Position numbers and translations under genes: made by a program. Below are positions 1 through 8,934 of a stretch of DNA of 64,000 bases, piece by piece. Positions within the stretch are counted from its first letter, which is position 1. Each line of letters starts with the position of its first letter. The notes beneath the pieces are model-generated. The model was not told where the DNA came from and did not search any database. It was given only the letters and a program-made list of their open reading frames with translations. The stretch comes from Apilactobacillus ozensis DSM 23829 = JCM 17196 (GTDB lineage: Bacteria; Bacillota; Bacilli; Lactobacillales; Lactobacillaceae). Location: assembly GCF_001435995.1 (NCBI RefSeq), contig NZ_AYYQ01000036.1, forward strand, positions 80,575 to 144,574, written 5' to 3'.

Positions 1-399
1 CTGCAAAGTAGCTATCAATTCGGTGCTGAAGCTGATAAACTTGCTGAACTAGTAAAGAAAGGAATCAAAACAGCTACAACTAGTGCTTACGATTTATATG
101 AATCAAATGAGCCATTACCACAAATTGGCGCATACGATGTTATTTTAAATAGTCATGATGAACCTGTTTGTGTGACCTATACCGACAATGTTCAGGTTGT
201 ACCCTATAATCAAGTCGATGCAAAACATGCTTATGAAGAAGGTGAAGGTGACCGTAGTTTTAGCTATTGGAAAAAAGTCCATGACCAATTTTTTATTGAA
301 GAATATAAAAGTATGGGTAAGATGTTTAATCCAGATACTGCCACTATGGTACTAGAGAAATTCCATGTCGTTTATCCTAAGGTTAAGCAAAATGGATAA
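1..399 (+). CDS. ASCH domain protein (5' end outside window)
   Basis: The frame is open from base 1 and ends at TAA 397-399, so the N-terminus lies outside the window. The visible 132 residues read FGAEADKLAELVKKGIKTAT, then LYE, EPLP, a Y-D-V-I-L strand, an EGEGDRSFSYW segment and a C-terminal F-VVYP. This is the pattern of ASCH-domain proteins of the YqfB type, small beta-barrel proteins related to the PUA fold and thought to bind RNA or nucleotides. The next gene starts inside its last codons (ATGGATAA), so the two are probably translationally coupled. Family assignment is fairly sure; the cellular role is not known. Confidence 0.8.
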   Translation: MQSSYQFGAEADKLAELVKKGIKTATTSAYDLYESNEPLPQIGAYDVILNSHDEPVCVTYTDNVQVVPYNQVDAKHAYEEGEGDRSFSYWKKVHDQFFIEEYKSMGKMFNPDTATMVLEKFHVVYPKVKQNG

Positions 400-1003
400 A
401 CTAACAATAGAGGAATATCAACAAAAATATTTTTATAAAATTGAACTGGTCCAACTATGTAGACAGTATAAACTACCAACTTATGGGACTAAAGCGGAAT
501 TAAACCAATATATCATTAAATATTTATCTGGTGTTCCAGCTAAAAACATTAAAGCTAAACGTTGTCCTAGCAAAAAAGCTCAACATTTGCGTGCAAATCA
601 AATTACTTTAAACACTAAGTTAATTAATTCAGGATTTAGTTTTAATAACGAAGCACGCCAATTTTTTGCAAACTACTTTCAAGTAGATAAATTTTCTTTT
701 AAAAAATCTATGGCAATCATTAAGCGTAGAGCTGAGCTTGAAAATGATGATACAATTACAGTTGGCGATTTAATTAAAAAAATGCAAACAGTTAATACTA
801 AAGCAACCCATGAGGAACATACTTACCAATGGAATAACTTTGTAAGTGATTTTTGCAGTTGCAAGCAAAGTAATATTTTTACAAATAAATTAAAAGTAGC
901 TGCTATTTTATGGCAACATGTTAAAAAGTCAACGCATACAAAAACATTCGATACACAGTTGCTTAATCAATATCATGCCGAAATTAAATCGTTTATCAAA
1001 TAA
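392..1003 (+). CDS. SAP domain protein with DUF6434-like C-terminus
   Basis: A 203-residue protein. I chose the ATG at 392, which overlaps the stop of the ASCH gene by 8 bases, over an upstream in-frame start inside that gene. Residues about 4-45 (LTIEEYQQKY...LVQLCRQYKLPTYGTKAEL..YI) form a SAP-like helix-loop-helix, usually a nucleic-acid binding module. The C-terminal part (W.NFV.DFCSC, then LKVAAILWQHVKKS) matches the domain called DUF6434 that often follows SAP in lactobacilli. It is basic and cytoplasmic. No enzyme motif is visible; the role is unknown. Confidence 0.7.
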   Translation: MDKLTIEEYQQKYFYKIELVQLCRQYKLPTYGTKAELNQYIIKYLSGVPAKNIKAKRCPSKKAQHLRANQITLNTKLINSGFSFNNEARQFFANYFQVDKFSFKKSMAIIKRRAELENDDTITVGDLIKKMQTVNTKATHEEHTYQWNNFVSDFCSCKQSNIFTNKLKVAAILWQHVKKSTHTKTFDTQLLNQYHAEIKSFIK

Positions 1004-1017
1004 AGGAGGAGTAATTT

Positions 1018-1428
1018 ATTAAATCAAAAAGTATTATCGGATTAGGAATCTTTAACATTTTATTAGGTATCGCCATATTCTTTGTTCCATTTGCAATTCT
1101 TTTAGTGGGGATGGGCAATTATGGCGGAGATAATGGTGGTCTGATTATGGATATTGTGGTTCTAGGACTATACACATTAACCTTAATTGCTTTAATTATG
1201 CATATACATTTACTAAGGAATAACAATGACAAAACTAACATTGTTGGTTCTATTATATGTATAATTGCTAATTTGTTACCCACCGGATTATCTATTTTAA
1301 TTTGTAGTCAAATCATAATATTAAATGACCTATTTATTATTCTTTCGATAACGGCAGTTTCATATTTAATTCTAATAATTATTGGCGTTACTTGTGAATT
1401 ATGGTCGTTAAAAATTAAAAAGATGTAG
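1018..1428 (+). CDS. small four-helix membrane protein, start codon unusual
   Basis: Starting at 1018 gives 136 residues with four hydrophobic helices (IIGLGIFNILLGIAIFFVPF; MDIVVLGLYTLTLIALIM; NIVGSIICIIANLLP; FIILSITAVSYLILIIIG). A strong ribosome site AAAGGAGGAG (1002-1011) sits where a start at 1018 would be expected, but the codon there is ATT and an in-frame TAA lies at 1012. The next standard start (GTG 1105, ATG 1111) would cut away the first helix and has no good ribosome site. So it either uses ATT, as infC does in many bacteria, or has lost its ATG by one substitution. Function unknown. Confidence 0.5.
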   Translation: MKSKSIIGLGIFNILLGIAIFFVPFAILLVGMGNYGGDNGGLIMDIVVLGLYTLTLIALIMHIHLLRNNNDKTNIVGSIICIIANLLPTGLSILICSQIIILNDLFIILSITAVSYLILIIIGVTCELWSLKIKKM

Positions 1429-1450
1429 CTAAATCAGCTACATCTTTTTT
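1417..1450. terminator. bidirectional intrinsic terminator
   Basis: A 10-bp perfect stem (1421-1430 with 1436-1445) with A-run before and T-run after lies between two convergent genes. The membrane protein gene stops inside it. Confidence 0.85.
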
Positions 1451-2618
1451 AATGACTTTGTACAAATTTTTGAATACGTTCCACAGCTTTTTTAATATTA
1501 TCATTACTAGCAGCGTAACTTAAACGAATATAACCTTCGCCACCCTTACCGAAACTGCTACCAGGGATGACGCCAACTTTAGCCTCATGGGCTAATTGAC
1601 GACTAAATTCAAAATCATCTTGCGTAAATTGTTCTGGAATTTTAGCAAAGATATAAAAAGCTCCACTAGGCTGTGGACTATGAAAACCGGCTTTTTCTAA
1701 GCCCGCACGTAAAATATCACGTCGAATTTCATAGGTCTTCTTCATTTCTAATCCATCATCAGCACCGTTAGTTAGTCCTTCCAATGCCGCAAATTGTGCA
1801 TTATCTGTCACACAAGTAACTGCGAACTGGTGAACAACATTAATACGATCAATTAAATCTTTTGGTCCCAGAATAAATCCAATACGCCAACCAGTCATAG
1901 CATGTGATTTGGACATACCATTTAACAAGATAGTATTATCTGGAGCAAGTTTAGCAATTGAAATGTGCTGACGACCGTAAGTTAATTCACTGTAGATTTC
2001 ATCACTAATGCAAAATAAATTATGTTTTTTAATCACTTCTGCCAAAGCTGATAATTGTTCAGCGGTATAAGCTACCCCTGTCGGGTTACCCGGTGTGTTA
2101 ATAATTACTGCTTTAACATTTCCATTATGTTCTTTGATCACATTTTCTAGCTTGTCAGCAGTTAAAACAAATCCATCTTTCTCAGTATCTACAAAAATAG
2201 AATTAGCCCCGTTTAGAATCACGTCATCTTGATAAAGTGGAAATGTTGGGGTTGGAATAATCACATTGTCGCCTGGATTTAAAATAGTTGCTAAGACATC
2301 GTAAATTCCTTCTGTAACTCCAGCAGTTGTAATGACTTGTGTGTCAGGATTGTATTTTAAATTATATTTATTGTCTAAAAATTGAGTTACCGCTTTTCTT
2401 AATGCATCGATACCACGAGGGTTGCTATAATGACTTTCGTTGTTCTCAATTGCCGCAACAGCTGCTTTTTTAACATGTTCAGGTGTATTGAAATCTGGTT
2501 CACCTAACGTTAGCGGAATTAAATCTTCTATCTGAGCAATCTCCTTATTGAATTGTAAAATGGAGTTCTCCTTAGCATTTTTTAAATTGTCATTAATCTG
2601 ATCAATTAATTTAGTCAT
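1449..2618 (-). CDS. class I/II PLP-dependent aminotransferase
   Basis: 389 residues, the normal length for fold-type I aminotransferases. Landmarks: LGEPDFNTPEHV near residue 38, SNPRG, NTPGNPTG near 175, SDEIYSELTYG, the PLP-lysine segment NGMSKSHAMTGWRIGF near 235, and the C-terminal carboxylate-binding RLSYA. It is closest in look to the PatA/AraT group of lactobacilli and bacilli, which moves amino groups between glutamate and aromatic or diaminopimelate-pathway keto acids. Start ATG is preceded by AGAGGATG. It is monocistronic and convergent with the gene before it. Substrate cannot be read from sequence; an aromatic role would fit the nearby aromatic operon. Confidence 0.85.
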   Translation of the reverse strand: MTKLIDQINDNLKNAKENSILQFNKEIAQIEDLIPLTLGEPDFNTPEHVKKAAVAAIENNESHYSNPRGIDALRKAVTQFLDNKYNLKYNPDTQVITTAGVTEGIYDVLATILNPGDNVIIPTPTFPLYQDDVILNGANSIFVDTEKDGFVLTADKLENVIKEHNGNVKAVIINTPGNPTGVAYTAEQLSALAEVIKKHNLFCISDEIYSELTYGRQHISIAKLAPDNTILLNGMSKSHAMTGWRIGFILGPKDLIDRINVVHQFAVTCVTDNAQFAALEGLTNGADDGLEMKKTYEIRRDILRAGLEKAGFHSPQPSGAFYIFAKIPEQFTQDDFEFSRQLAHEAKVGVIPGSSFGKGGEGYIRLSYAASNDNIKKAVERIQKFVQSH

Positions 2619-2761
2619 TATATCAACATCCTCTCGCGAAACATCGTTTTTTCATTAAATTTTAATGTTATTCTAATATTAGTTAGAGTGGATGTCAAAC
2701 TGTATTTAATACTTAATAAAAAATGGTATTAGAATGAAATATTCCAACACCATTATAAAAT

Positions 2762-3439
2762 CTAAAATTTATCTTTATATCCATAATTCAATAATAAAAT
2801 TGCCGAAAGTAAAATTAAAATTGGCAAAACAATCGCATTAATCTGTAGCCATAATACTGCTAGACCTGATACAAGTGCCCCTAATGTAAAACTAATTAAG
2901 ACGAGTGTGGTATCTTTAACTCGTTGGTAAGCTAAGACTTTTTTATAAAAAATTGAATCAAATGATGCTTCTGCTAATTTTCTTAGGTTCCCTGTCATCA
3001 TTAAAGGTGTAAAAGATACACCTTTTAATTTGCGAAATTCTTGAAGTTCAGCTGCCGCGGCCATCGATAAAAACATAATTACTACAATACTCGGAGCAAC
3101 GTAACTAGCGCCCCACCCAATTAGTAGAAACAAAATTGCATATATCAATATCCAACGTTGCCGATGCACTGGTGTTGGCATATCTGCAAAACGATATTGC
3201 AATATGCGGACAATAATCGTCCCTATAAAGAAAGCCAAAATAGATAGTACATAGTGAAAAGCATTTAAAAATTCTAACCGACCTAAATGAATTCCAAATA
3301 AAATTAAATTACCTGTTTGTAGACCTGCAAAAACTTGCCCATGTGCTAAGTATGAGTAAGCATCTAATGAACCAGCGGCCATTGTTAGCAGACTGGCAAA
3401 TGGTAATCGTTCATGAATTGGGTATTGATTATCCGCCAT
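2762..3439 (-). CDS. YoaK/DUF1275 family membrane protein
   Basis: 225 residues from the ATG at 3439, chosen because AGAAGAA lies just upstream; a longer in-frame extension to 3496 has no ribosome site. Six or so hydrophobic helices and the family signature near the N-terminus (AAGSLDAYSYLAHGQVFAGLQTGN) mark the YoaK (DUF1275) family. These are integral membrane proteins of unproved function, suspected transporters. Monocistronic, with a terminator between it and the exporter upstream. Confidence 0.85.
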   Translation of the reverse strand: MADNQYPIHERLPFASLLTMAAGSLDAYSYLAHGQVFAGLQTGNLILFGIHLGRLEFLNAFHYVLSILAFFIGTIIVRILQYRFADMPTPVHRQRWILIYAILFLLIGWGASYVAPSIVVIMFLSMAAAAELQEFRKLKGVSFTPLMMTGNLRKLAEASFDSIFYKKVLAYQRVKDTTLVLISFTLGALVSGLAVLWLQINAIVLPILILLSAILLLNYGYKDKF

Positions 3440-3504
3440 GTTTAATTCTTCTTTCTGTGAATAGATTAAATAAATTATATCAAATTTTAAAAACACATAA
3501 ATAC

Positions 3505-3536
3505 AAAAAAGGACTTCTAAATTTAGAAGTCCTTTT
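3505..3536. terminator. intrinsic terminator
   Basis: The perfect 22-base inverted repeat 3511-3532 is flanked by an A-run and a T-run. It ends the leftward DHA2 exporter gene. Confidence 0.8.
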
Positions 3537-3546
3537 AAATATTAAT

Positions 3547-4926
3547 TTATTTTTTATTAATTTTAGTTGAAATAATAGCTAAAAATTGTATGAAACCTAG
3601 GATTAGTAAAAATAACAGGGCAAACTTGAAACCAACCGTTGCATTTCCACCACTATATGAACTATTAATACTTGTGATAATAGTTGAAATAATAGCCGTT
3701 CCAATTGCTCCGGCAAATTGTTGAACAGTAGTTAAAATAGCATTTCCATCTGAAGTTAGCTCACTTGATAAATATGATAAGCCTTGGGTCATTAGGTTTC
3801 CATATGACATACCAATTCCAATCATGACTATTATATAAGCTACTAAGAATATAGTGTCACTTATGTTAGATGATAATGTGAATAAAACCAACAATGATAA
3901 AATAACCATTGCAATACCAGTTAGTATTGGTTTTTTAGCTCCCATCCGGTCTAATAAACTTCCAGATATTGGCGACATAATAGCCCCCATGATTGCACCT
4001 GGTAATAAAATCAAACCTGCTAAACTAGAACTACTTTTATTAATAATTTGAATGTAATTTGGCACGATAAATGCTAAACCAAGAATAATTAACTGATTAA
4101 TAAAGAAAGCTACAGTATATTTAGCGTAAGAAACATTTTTAAGTATATCTACTTTTAAAATTGGATTTTTAGATTTATTTTGCATTTTAGTGAAAATAAT
4201 TAATGCTAAAACACCAATTATTATTGGAATAAGTACTTGATAACTAAGCAGTGAATTTTCACTAACATTACTGATTCCAATTATTAAACCGGCAAACATC
4301 AAAATTATTAGCACAAAACTTCCATAATCAAATTTAACATCATGTAATTCGTTTTGGAAAGTTTTAGGTATTGAAAAAGAACCTAGCAATAGTGATATGA
4401 GTAAAACTGGGATTAACAGGATAAATATATATCGCCACCCTAATGAGTTAACTACTAATCCACCAAAAGCTGGTCCTATAGCAGAAGCAGAGGCTGTAAT
4501 TAGCGATCCCACTCCCATCATAAATCCTAACTTACTTTTCGGTACGTTATCTAAAATAATATTAAACATTAACGGAAGCGCTATTCCAGTTCCAATTCCT
4601 TGAACAAATCTACCTAACAATAATATAAAAAAGTTAGGTGAAAAGGCATTCAGAATTAACCCAATTACGAATATTACATTAGAAAACAAAAATAAGTTAT
4701 AAGTTTTAAACTTATTTTTCAAAAATCTAGATAGTGGGATTATTGTCGATAAAACCAATAAATAAAGAGTTGTAATCCATTGAACCGTTCCTAAACCAAC
4801 GTTGAACTCCGACATTAAAGTTGGAAACGTTATATTCATGGAGGTCTCAACAGTCACACCTCCAAAGGTCATGACTCCGACCGATAATACAGCAAATAAA
4901 ACATTAATTGATAATTTATTTTTCAT
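3547..4926 (-). CDS. MFS drug exporter, DHA2 (14-helix) family
   Basis: 459 residues, nearly all hydrophobic helices. The N-terminal half has the DHA2 pattern: TVETSMNITFPTLMSEF in helix 1, WITTLYLLVLSTIIPLS in helix 2, and motif C-like ASASAIGPAFGGLVVN after helix 4. The C-terminal SELTSDGNAILTTVQQFAGAIGTAI stretch is typical of EmrB/QacA/LmrB proteins, which expel toxic compounds by proton antiport. The ribosome site GGAGAAG is about 19 bases upstream, with a three-codon mini-ORF between (ATG ATT ATT TAA) whose stop overlaps the start as TAATG. This may couple translation. Substrate unknown. Confidence 0.85.
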   Translation of the reverse strand: MKNKLSINVLFAVLSVGVMTFGGVTVETSMNITFPTLMSEFNVGLGTVQWITTLYLLVLSTIIPLSRFLKNKFKTYNLFLFSNVIFVIGLILNAFSPNFFILLLGRFVQGIGTGIALPLMFNIILDNVPKSKLGFMMGVGSLITASASAIGPAFGGLVVNSLGWRYIFILLIPVLLISLLLGSFSIPKTFQNELHDVKFDYGSFVLIILMFAGLIIGISNVSENSLLSYQVLIPIIIGVLALIIFTKMQNKSKNPILKVDILKNVSYAKYTVAFFINQLIILGLAFIVPNYIQIINKSSSSLAGLILLPGAIMGAIMSPISGSLLDRMGAKKPILTGIAMVILSLLVLFTLSSNISDTIFLVAYIIVMIGIGMSYGNLMTQGLSYLSSELTSDGNAILTTVQQFAGAIGTAIISTIITSINSSYSGGNATVGFKFALLFLLILGFIQFLAIISTKINKK

Positions 4927-5116
4927 TAAATAATCATTATATTTCTTCTCCTATAATTTTTTTACGTCAAAGACGCAAAGTATTTCGAATTATAAAACAT
5001 GAAAAAAATTATTGCAAGCATAAATTATTAAAAGAATAAACTAATATGTTAATATACCGGATTTTTTATATTATAATAAGAACTGTTCAAATATAATTAA
5101 AAAGGAGTGTATCTTC

Positions 5117-5722
5117 ATGAGTGAAGAAAAAGATAAAAATATTTTTTCTCGTAAAATAACCGAGGAAGGTATGAAAATTCCATTTACTAAAATGTATTTG
5201 GTGAATACCCAAAAAATTGGTAAACGTTTTATTAACGAAGATAAGTACAATCGTCTTAGTAACCGTTTTTTAAAGCTATATGAATTTTTTATTAAAGCCG
5301 AAAAGGGTAATAACGAAGAACTTGACGAAAAATATGATAGTTATGGAAACGATGACTTATACGTAAGTCCTAATGACTTTAGTACCTTTGTTAAATCTCA
5401 AAATTTAAATTCTAATGATATTGATGATTTAATCGCTGAAGCTAATGAATTAAATCAATCTGTCGCTGACGACGGAAGTAATATTTCTGGAATGGCTCAA
5501 TTGTTTGCTCTTATTATTGGAATTGTTATTGGAGCTGGTTTCATAAATTTAATTACTTCACGTCCAATGCTAACCTTACTTTTAGTAGTTATTTTATTAG
5601 CAATTGGCGCTTTAGTTGGCTATGCGCAAAAGAATTTACATAACTACTTCATACCTAAAAAAGATGACTTTTACACTTTTAAGAAGTACTTACGTAATAC
5701 TAAAAATAGTATGGAACAATAA
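5117..5722 (+). CDS. membrane protein of unknown function
   Basis: 201 residues; I do not recognise the family. The N-terminal about 120 residues are charged and hydrophilic with acidic stretches (NNEELDEKYDSYGNDDLY; DDLIAEANELNQSVADDGSN). Two adjacent hydrophobic helices follow at about 127-175 (QLFALIIGIVIGAGFINLI; LTLLLVVILLAIGALVGYA), then a basic tail. This suggests a hairpin-anchored protein with a large cytoplasmic domain. AAGGAG lies 8 bases before ATG and a TATAAT-like box near 5071. It stands alone, with its own terminator. Confidence 0.75.
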   Translation: MSEEKDKNIFSRKITEEGMKIPFTKMYLVNTQKIGKRFINEDKYNRLSNRFLKLYEFFIKAEKGNNEELDEKYDSYGNDDLYVSPNDFSTFVKSQNLNSNDIDDLIAEANELNQSVADDGSNISGMAQLFALIIGIVIGAGFINLITSRPMLTLLLVVILLAIGALVGYAQKNLHNYFIPKKDDFYTFKKYLRNTKNSMEQ

Positions 5723-5732
5723 TTTTAAATTT

Positions 5733-5767
5733 GAAGTAGGTAGCTAAATTGCTATCTACTTTTTTAA
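5733..5767 (+). terminator. intrinsic terminator
   Basis: A 10-bp stem with one wobble (5735-5744 with 5751-5760) is followed by a T-run. It ends the preceding membrane protein gene. Confidence 0.75.
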
Positions 5768-5785
5768 ATAAAACTGGAGTTTTTT

Positions 5786-6163
5786 ATGAATAATATTTGG
5801 CAATCAATGTATCAAACAGCAACTACGTGCAATGAACCGCGTGAAATTTCAAAAACTATATACACAGGTAGTGTAGCTGCTTGTATCGCAACTGCTGACA
5901 ATCATTTATATACTGGAATTTCTATTGATACCGCTTGTTCCATTGGCTTTTGTGCTGAAAGAAACGCTATTGGATCAATGCTTACAGATGGTCAAAACAA
6001 ACTTACTAAAGTTTTAGCAGTAAAAGACGGTCAAGTAATAATGCCTTGTGGCGTATGCCGAGAACTAATGATGCAGATTGACCCCAATATTAAAGTATTG
6101 ACTAGTATCAATCCCCTTAAAACAGTTGCTTTAAATAAATTGATGCCTAATTATTGGATGTAA
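5786..6163 (+). CDS. cdd: cytidine deaminase family protein
   Basis: 125 residues, the size of homotetrameric zinc cytidine deaminases. The catalytic CAERNAIGSML (zinc cysteine and proton-shuttle glutamate, near residue 52) and the second zinc site PCGVCREL near 90 are intact. It would deaminate cytidine or deoxycytidine to uridine for salvage. The N-terminus lacks a clear extended substrate-specificity region, so a more general member of the family (for example of the blasticidin-deaminase type) cannot be excluded. Monocistronic, ribosome site TGGAG. Confidence 0.8.
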   Translation: MNNIWQSMYQTATTCNEPREISKTIYTGSVAACIATADNHLYTGISIDTACSIGFCAERNAIGSMLTDGQNKLTKVLAVKDGQVIMPCGVCRELMMQIDPNIKVLTSINPLKTVALNKLMPNYWM

Positions 6164-6262
6164 ACTATATATGCAATGTATACAAAGTATATTATATTTA
6201 CTTGTATTCTAAATATACAAAATATGCAAAATTTACTTATATAATATGTATACATAAAAATA
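6164..6262. repeat. cluster of TATAC/GTATAC motifs in a convergent gap
   Basis: Several copies of TGTATACAAA-like and TATACAAAATATG-like motifs sit between two convergent genes. The same motif family clusters at 14133-14289, 15525-15670 and 27972-28043. A DNA-binding site array is possible; function unknown. Confidence 0.5.
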
Positions 6263-6299
6263 ACCGTTAAAATCAAAATATTATAACGGCTATTTTTTA
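6256..6299. terminator. intrinsic terminator
   Basis: The inverted repeat AAATAACCGTT / AACGGCTATTT with an A-run and T-run flanks the 3' ends of cdd and aroK. Confidence 0.65.
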
Positions 6300-6799
6300 T
6301 TTAAAATTTTAATAATATGTTCAACAACTTGCTGTTTATTTAAATTATCAACCTTAATTACATAATCAGCTAACTTATTGTAAATTGAATGACGTTGATT
6401 TTTTAATTCAATTAAACCACTATATCCTAATTCTTCGACTAGTGGACGGTCATTAACTTTATCTTTTTGAATTCGATTTTCAATCACTGCATCAGACGCG
6501 TCCAAATAAAATGTTGGGCAATGACTTTTCTGAATTGTTTTAAATCCTTCAGCATTGATAGGAGTTCCACCACCAGTCGATAAAACACCATCTAAATGTA
6601 TAACTTTATTTAAATTTTCATTTTCCAATTTTCTGAACTGATTCTCACCGTACTGATTAAAATATTTAGAAATTGGCATTTTAATAGTATCTTCAATTAC
6701 TTTATCTAAATCATAGGTCTTCAAATTAGTTTGTTCTGATAATAATTGGGCTGTCGAACTTTTACCGCTCCCCATAAATCCAATTAAGATTGCTTGCAT
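6290..6799 (-). CDS. aroK: shikimate kinase
   Basis: 169 residues, full length. The P-loop GFMGSGKSS is at residues 7-15, the shikimate-binding DLD at about 31-33, the STGGGTP loop near 75, and the lid segment DRPLVEE near 115. It phosphorylates shikimate at the 3-OH with ATP, the fifth step of the chorismate pathway. It is the last gene of the leftward aromatic operon, 3 bases after tyrA, and shares a terminator with cdd. Confidence 0.95.
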   Translation of the reverse strand: MQAILIGFMGSGKSSTAQLLSEQTNLKTYDLDKVIEDTIKMPISKYFNQYGENQFRKLENENLNKVIHLDGVLSTGGGTPINAEGFKTIQKSHCPTFYLDASDAVIENRIQKDKVNDRPLVEELGYSGLIELKNQRHSIYNKLADYVIKVDNLNKQQVVEHIIKILNKK

Positions 6800-6802
6800 T
6801 TG

Positions 6803-7651
6803 TTATCCCTCCATTTCTGTACGTGCTTTATTAGCTCGTTCAATCATTGAAAATATTGCATCTTTATCTTTTTCTTCCATAAAATGCTTAAAGTCCTGCA
6901 AATTCTTTTCATAAATATTTAGTTGCTCTAAAATTTTAGAAGAGTTATTTAAAATTACATCCGTCCACATTTGAGCATCTCCCATAGCAATTCGAGTAGT
7001 ATCGTATAATCCACCACCTGCTAAAGTTAAATCCACTCCTAATAATTTAGCTTCTTGGCTAACACTATCCATAAAATTAAAAATTAATGCATGCGGTAAG
7101 TGACTTACTAAACTTACAAAATCATCATGTTTACTAGCAGGCATATTTTTAAATATTACATTCGCTGGTCGCATTAATGCTTTAAACATATCTATTTGAT
7201 TTTCAGTAGCGTTTTGGTTAACTAAAAAGTAATAATGCTTTTTAAATAAGTTAATATCACTAAACTGACTGCCACTTAAATGTGAACCTGACATTGGATG
7301 ACCACCTAAAAATTTAATCTTTGGATTAGTTAATTTTTCTGCCATTTTTAAAATGCTAGCTTTACTACTACCTACATCAGTAACTAAAACTGAGTGGTCA
7401 AACTTAATTTTGTTAAGTTCATTAAGGTTTTGCTTAATCACATTCACCGAAGCAGCTAATATAATTATGTCCGCTGACTTTGCGCCTTGTACAAAGTTAT
7501 CAATATATCTAACTATATTTTGTTTTTGTAGATAATCGATGTTTTGCTTATCAATATCAAAAGCAGTAATTTGAGTGTCTACTCTACTTTTTGCAATAAT
7601 TTTTGCAATTGAACCACCAATTAAACCTAATCCGCTAATGAAAACATTCAT
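6803..7651 (-). CDS. tyrA: prephenate dehydrogenase
   Basis: 282 residues. The NAD(P)-binding GLGLIGGS lies at residues 7-14; DVGSSK is near 92, GGHPMSGS near 117 (catalytic histidine loop), and SHLPH near 170. It oxidatively decarboxylates prephenate to 4-hydroxyphenylpyruvate, committing the pathway to tyrosine. This fits the tyrosine codons in the operon leader peptide. There is no C-terminal ACT domain, so feedback control by tyrosine at the protein level is not evident. It lies 4 bases after aroA and 3 before aroK. Confidence 0.95.
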   Translation of the reverse strand: MNVFISGLGLIGGSIAKIIAKSRVDTQITAFDIDKQNIDYLQKQNIVRYIDNFVQGAKSADIIILAASVNVIKQNLNELNKIKFDHSVLVTDVGSSKASILKMAEKLTNPKIKFLGGHPMSGSHLSGSQFSDINLFKKHYYFLVNQNATENQIDMFKALMRPANVIFKNMPASKHDDFVSLVSHLPHALIFNFMDSVSQEAKLLGVDLTLAGGGLYDTTRIAMGDAQMWTDVILNNSSKILEQLNIYEKNLQDFKHFMEEKDKDAIFSMIERANKARTEMEG

Positions 7652-7655
7652 ACAA

Positions 7656-8918
7656 TTAACTCCTTAATGATTTTAAATCTTGAAAAAAGTTAGGATAAGA
7701 TATATCCACACAATCCGCATTTTCAATAAAAATATCACTATTAAATAACTGACTGGCAATTTTAAGGGTCATTGCAATTCGATGATCATTATGACTATCT
7801 AAATGACTATTTTGTAATTGCCAATTACGGTTTCCATGAATTAAAAAGCCATCATCTAATTCTTTAATATTAATTCCCAATTTTTTAAATTCTTCAACAA
7901 CCGTTTTGATTCGGTCTGACTCTTTAAACCTTAATTCTTTTAAATAATGTAACTCGCTAATTCCATCTGCTCGGGCAGCTAACAATGCCAGTAGTGGCGC
8001 TTCATCAATTAATGCTGGAACTTCTTCTTTATTTAAGCTAATTGGATTTAATTGTGCCGACTTAACCACTAAATCAGCAGTTGGTTCAACGGTGTCTTTA
8101 AAATTAATAATCTGGATGTTAGCCCCCATTCGTTGCATCACTTTAACTAATCCCATGCGAGTAGGGTTCAAGCCTACTGATTTAATGATTAAATTAGAGT
8201 TAGGTATTATCGTAGCCGCAACCATCCAAAATGCAGCTGAGGAAATATCACCTGGCACGATCAATGTTTGAGCTTTAATATCACAATGTGGAGTTATGAT
8301 GATTGAATTGTCTATTTTTTGAATACTTTTAGGACTGAATAACTTTAGCATCCGTTCGGTATGGTCACGTGATAGGGTTGGTTCGATAATAGTAGTTTTA
8401 TTTTTAGCATTTAAAGCTGCTAAAATAATCGCACTTTTAACTTGAGCGCTAGGAATTGGCAATTCATAATTAATACCATTTAATTGTTTTCCATTAACAT
8501 CAACTGGTAAAGTTCCGGTCTCACTAGTTTGAATGTCAGCATTCATTAATCGCAGTGGTTCAGCTACACGTGACATTGGACGCCTAGATAATGATTCATC
8601 ACCAACTAAATTTGCTTTAAATGGTTGGGAGGACAATAAGCCCATTATTAATCGAGTTGTTGTTCCAGAATTACCCATATTTAAAGTATTGATAGGTTTA
8701 CTCAAGTGTCCATTACCATGAATAACAACTTGATTTTCATGTTTTTCAATTTTAACCCCCATCGCTTGAAATGCTTTAATAGTGGTCTGACAATCCGCAG
8801 AATTTAAAAAATTGTTAACAGTTGTTACTCCATTGCTCATTGCTCCAAAAATAATGCTACGATGTGAAATGCTCTTATCACCTGGTACCGTAATTATTCC
8901 GTTTATGCCCATTGCCAT
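7656..8918 (-). CDS. aroA: 3-phosphoshikimate 1-carboxyvinyltransferase (EPSP synthase)
   Basis: 420 residues, usual length. Signatures: VPGDKSISHRS near the N-terminus (phosphate-binding lysine), GNSGTTTRLIMGLLS near 82, PSAQVKSAIILAAL near 155, DEAPLLALLAARADG near 300, RFKESDR near 330, and NDHRIAM near 380. It joins shikimate 3-phosphate with PEP. The loop reads GNSGTTTR rather than the plain glyphosate-sensitive GNAGTAMR, consistent with a class II-like enzyme. Start ATG with AAGAGG upstream; 16 bases after aroC, 4 before tyrA. Confidence 0.95.
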   Translation of the reverse strand: MAMGINGIITVPGDKSISHRSIIFGAMSNGVTTVNNFLNSADCQTTIKAFQAMGVKIEKHENQVVIHGNGHLSKPINTLNMGNSGTTTRLIMGLLSSQPFKANLVGDESLSRRPMSRVAEPLRLMNADIQTSETGTLPVDVNGKQLNGINYELPIPSAQVKSAIILAALNAKNKTTIIEPTLSRDHTERMLKLFSPKSIQKIDNSIIITPHCDIKAQTLIVPGDISSAAFWMVAATIIPNSNLIIKSVGLNPTRMGLVKVMQRMGANIQIINFKDTVEPTADLVVKSAQLNPISLNKEEVPALIDEAPLLALLAARADGISELHYLKELRFKESDRIKTVVEEFKKLGINIKELDDGFLIHGNRNWQLQNSHLDSHNDHRIAMTLKIASQLFNSDIFIENADCVDISYPNFFQDLKSLRS

Positions 8919-8934
8919 GTTTAAAACCTCTTTT

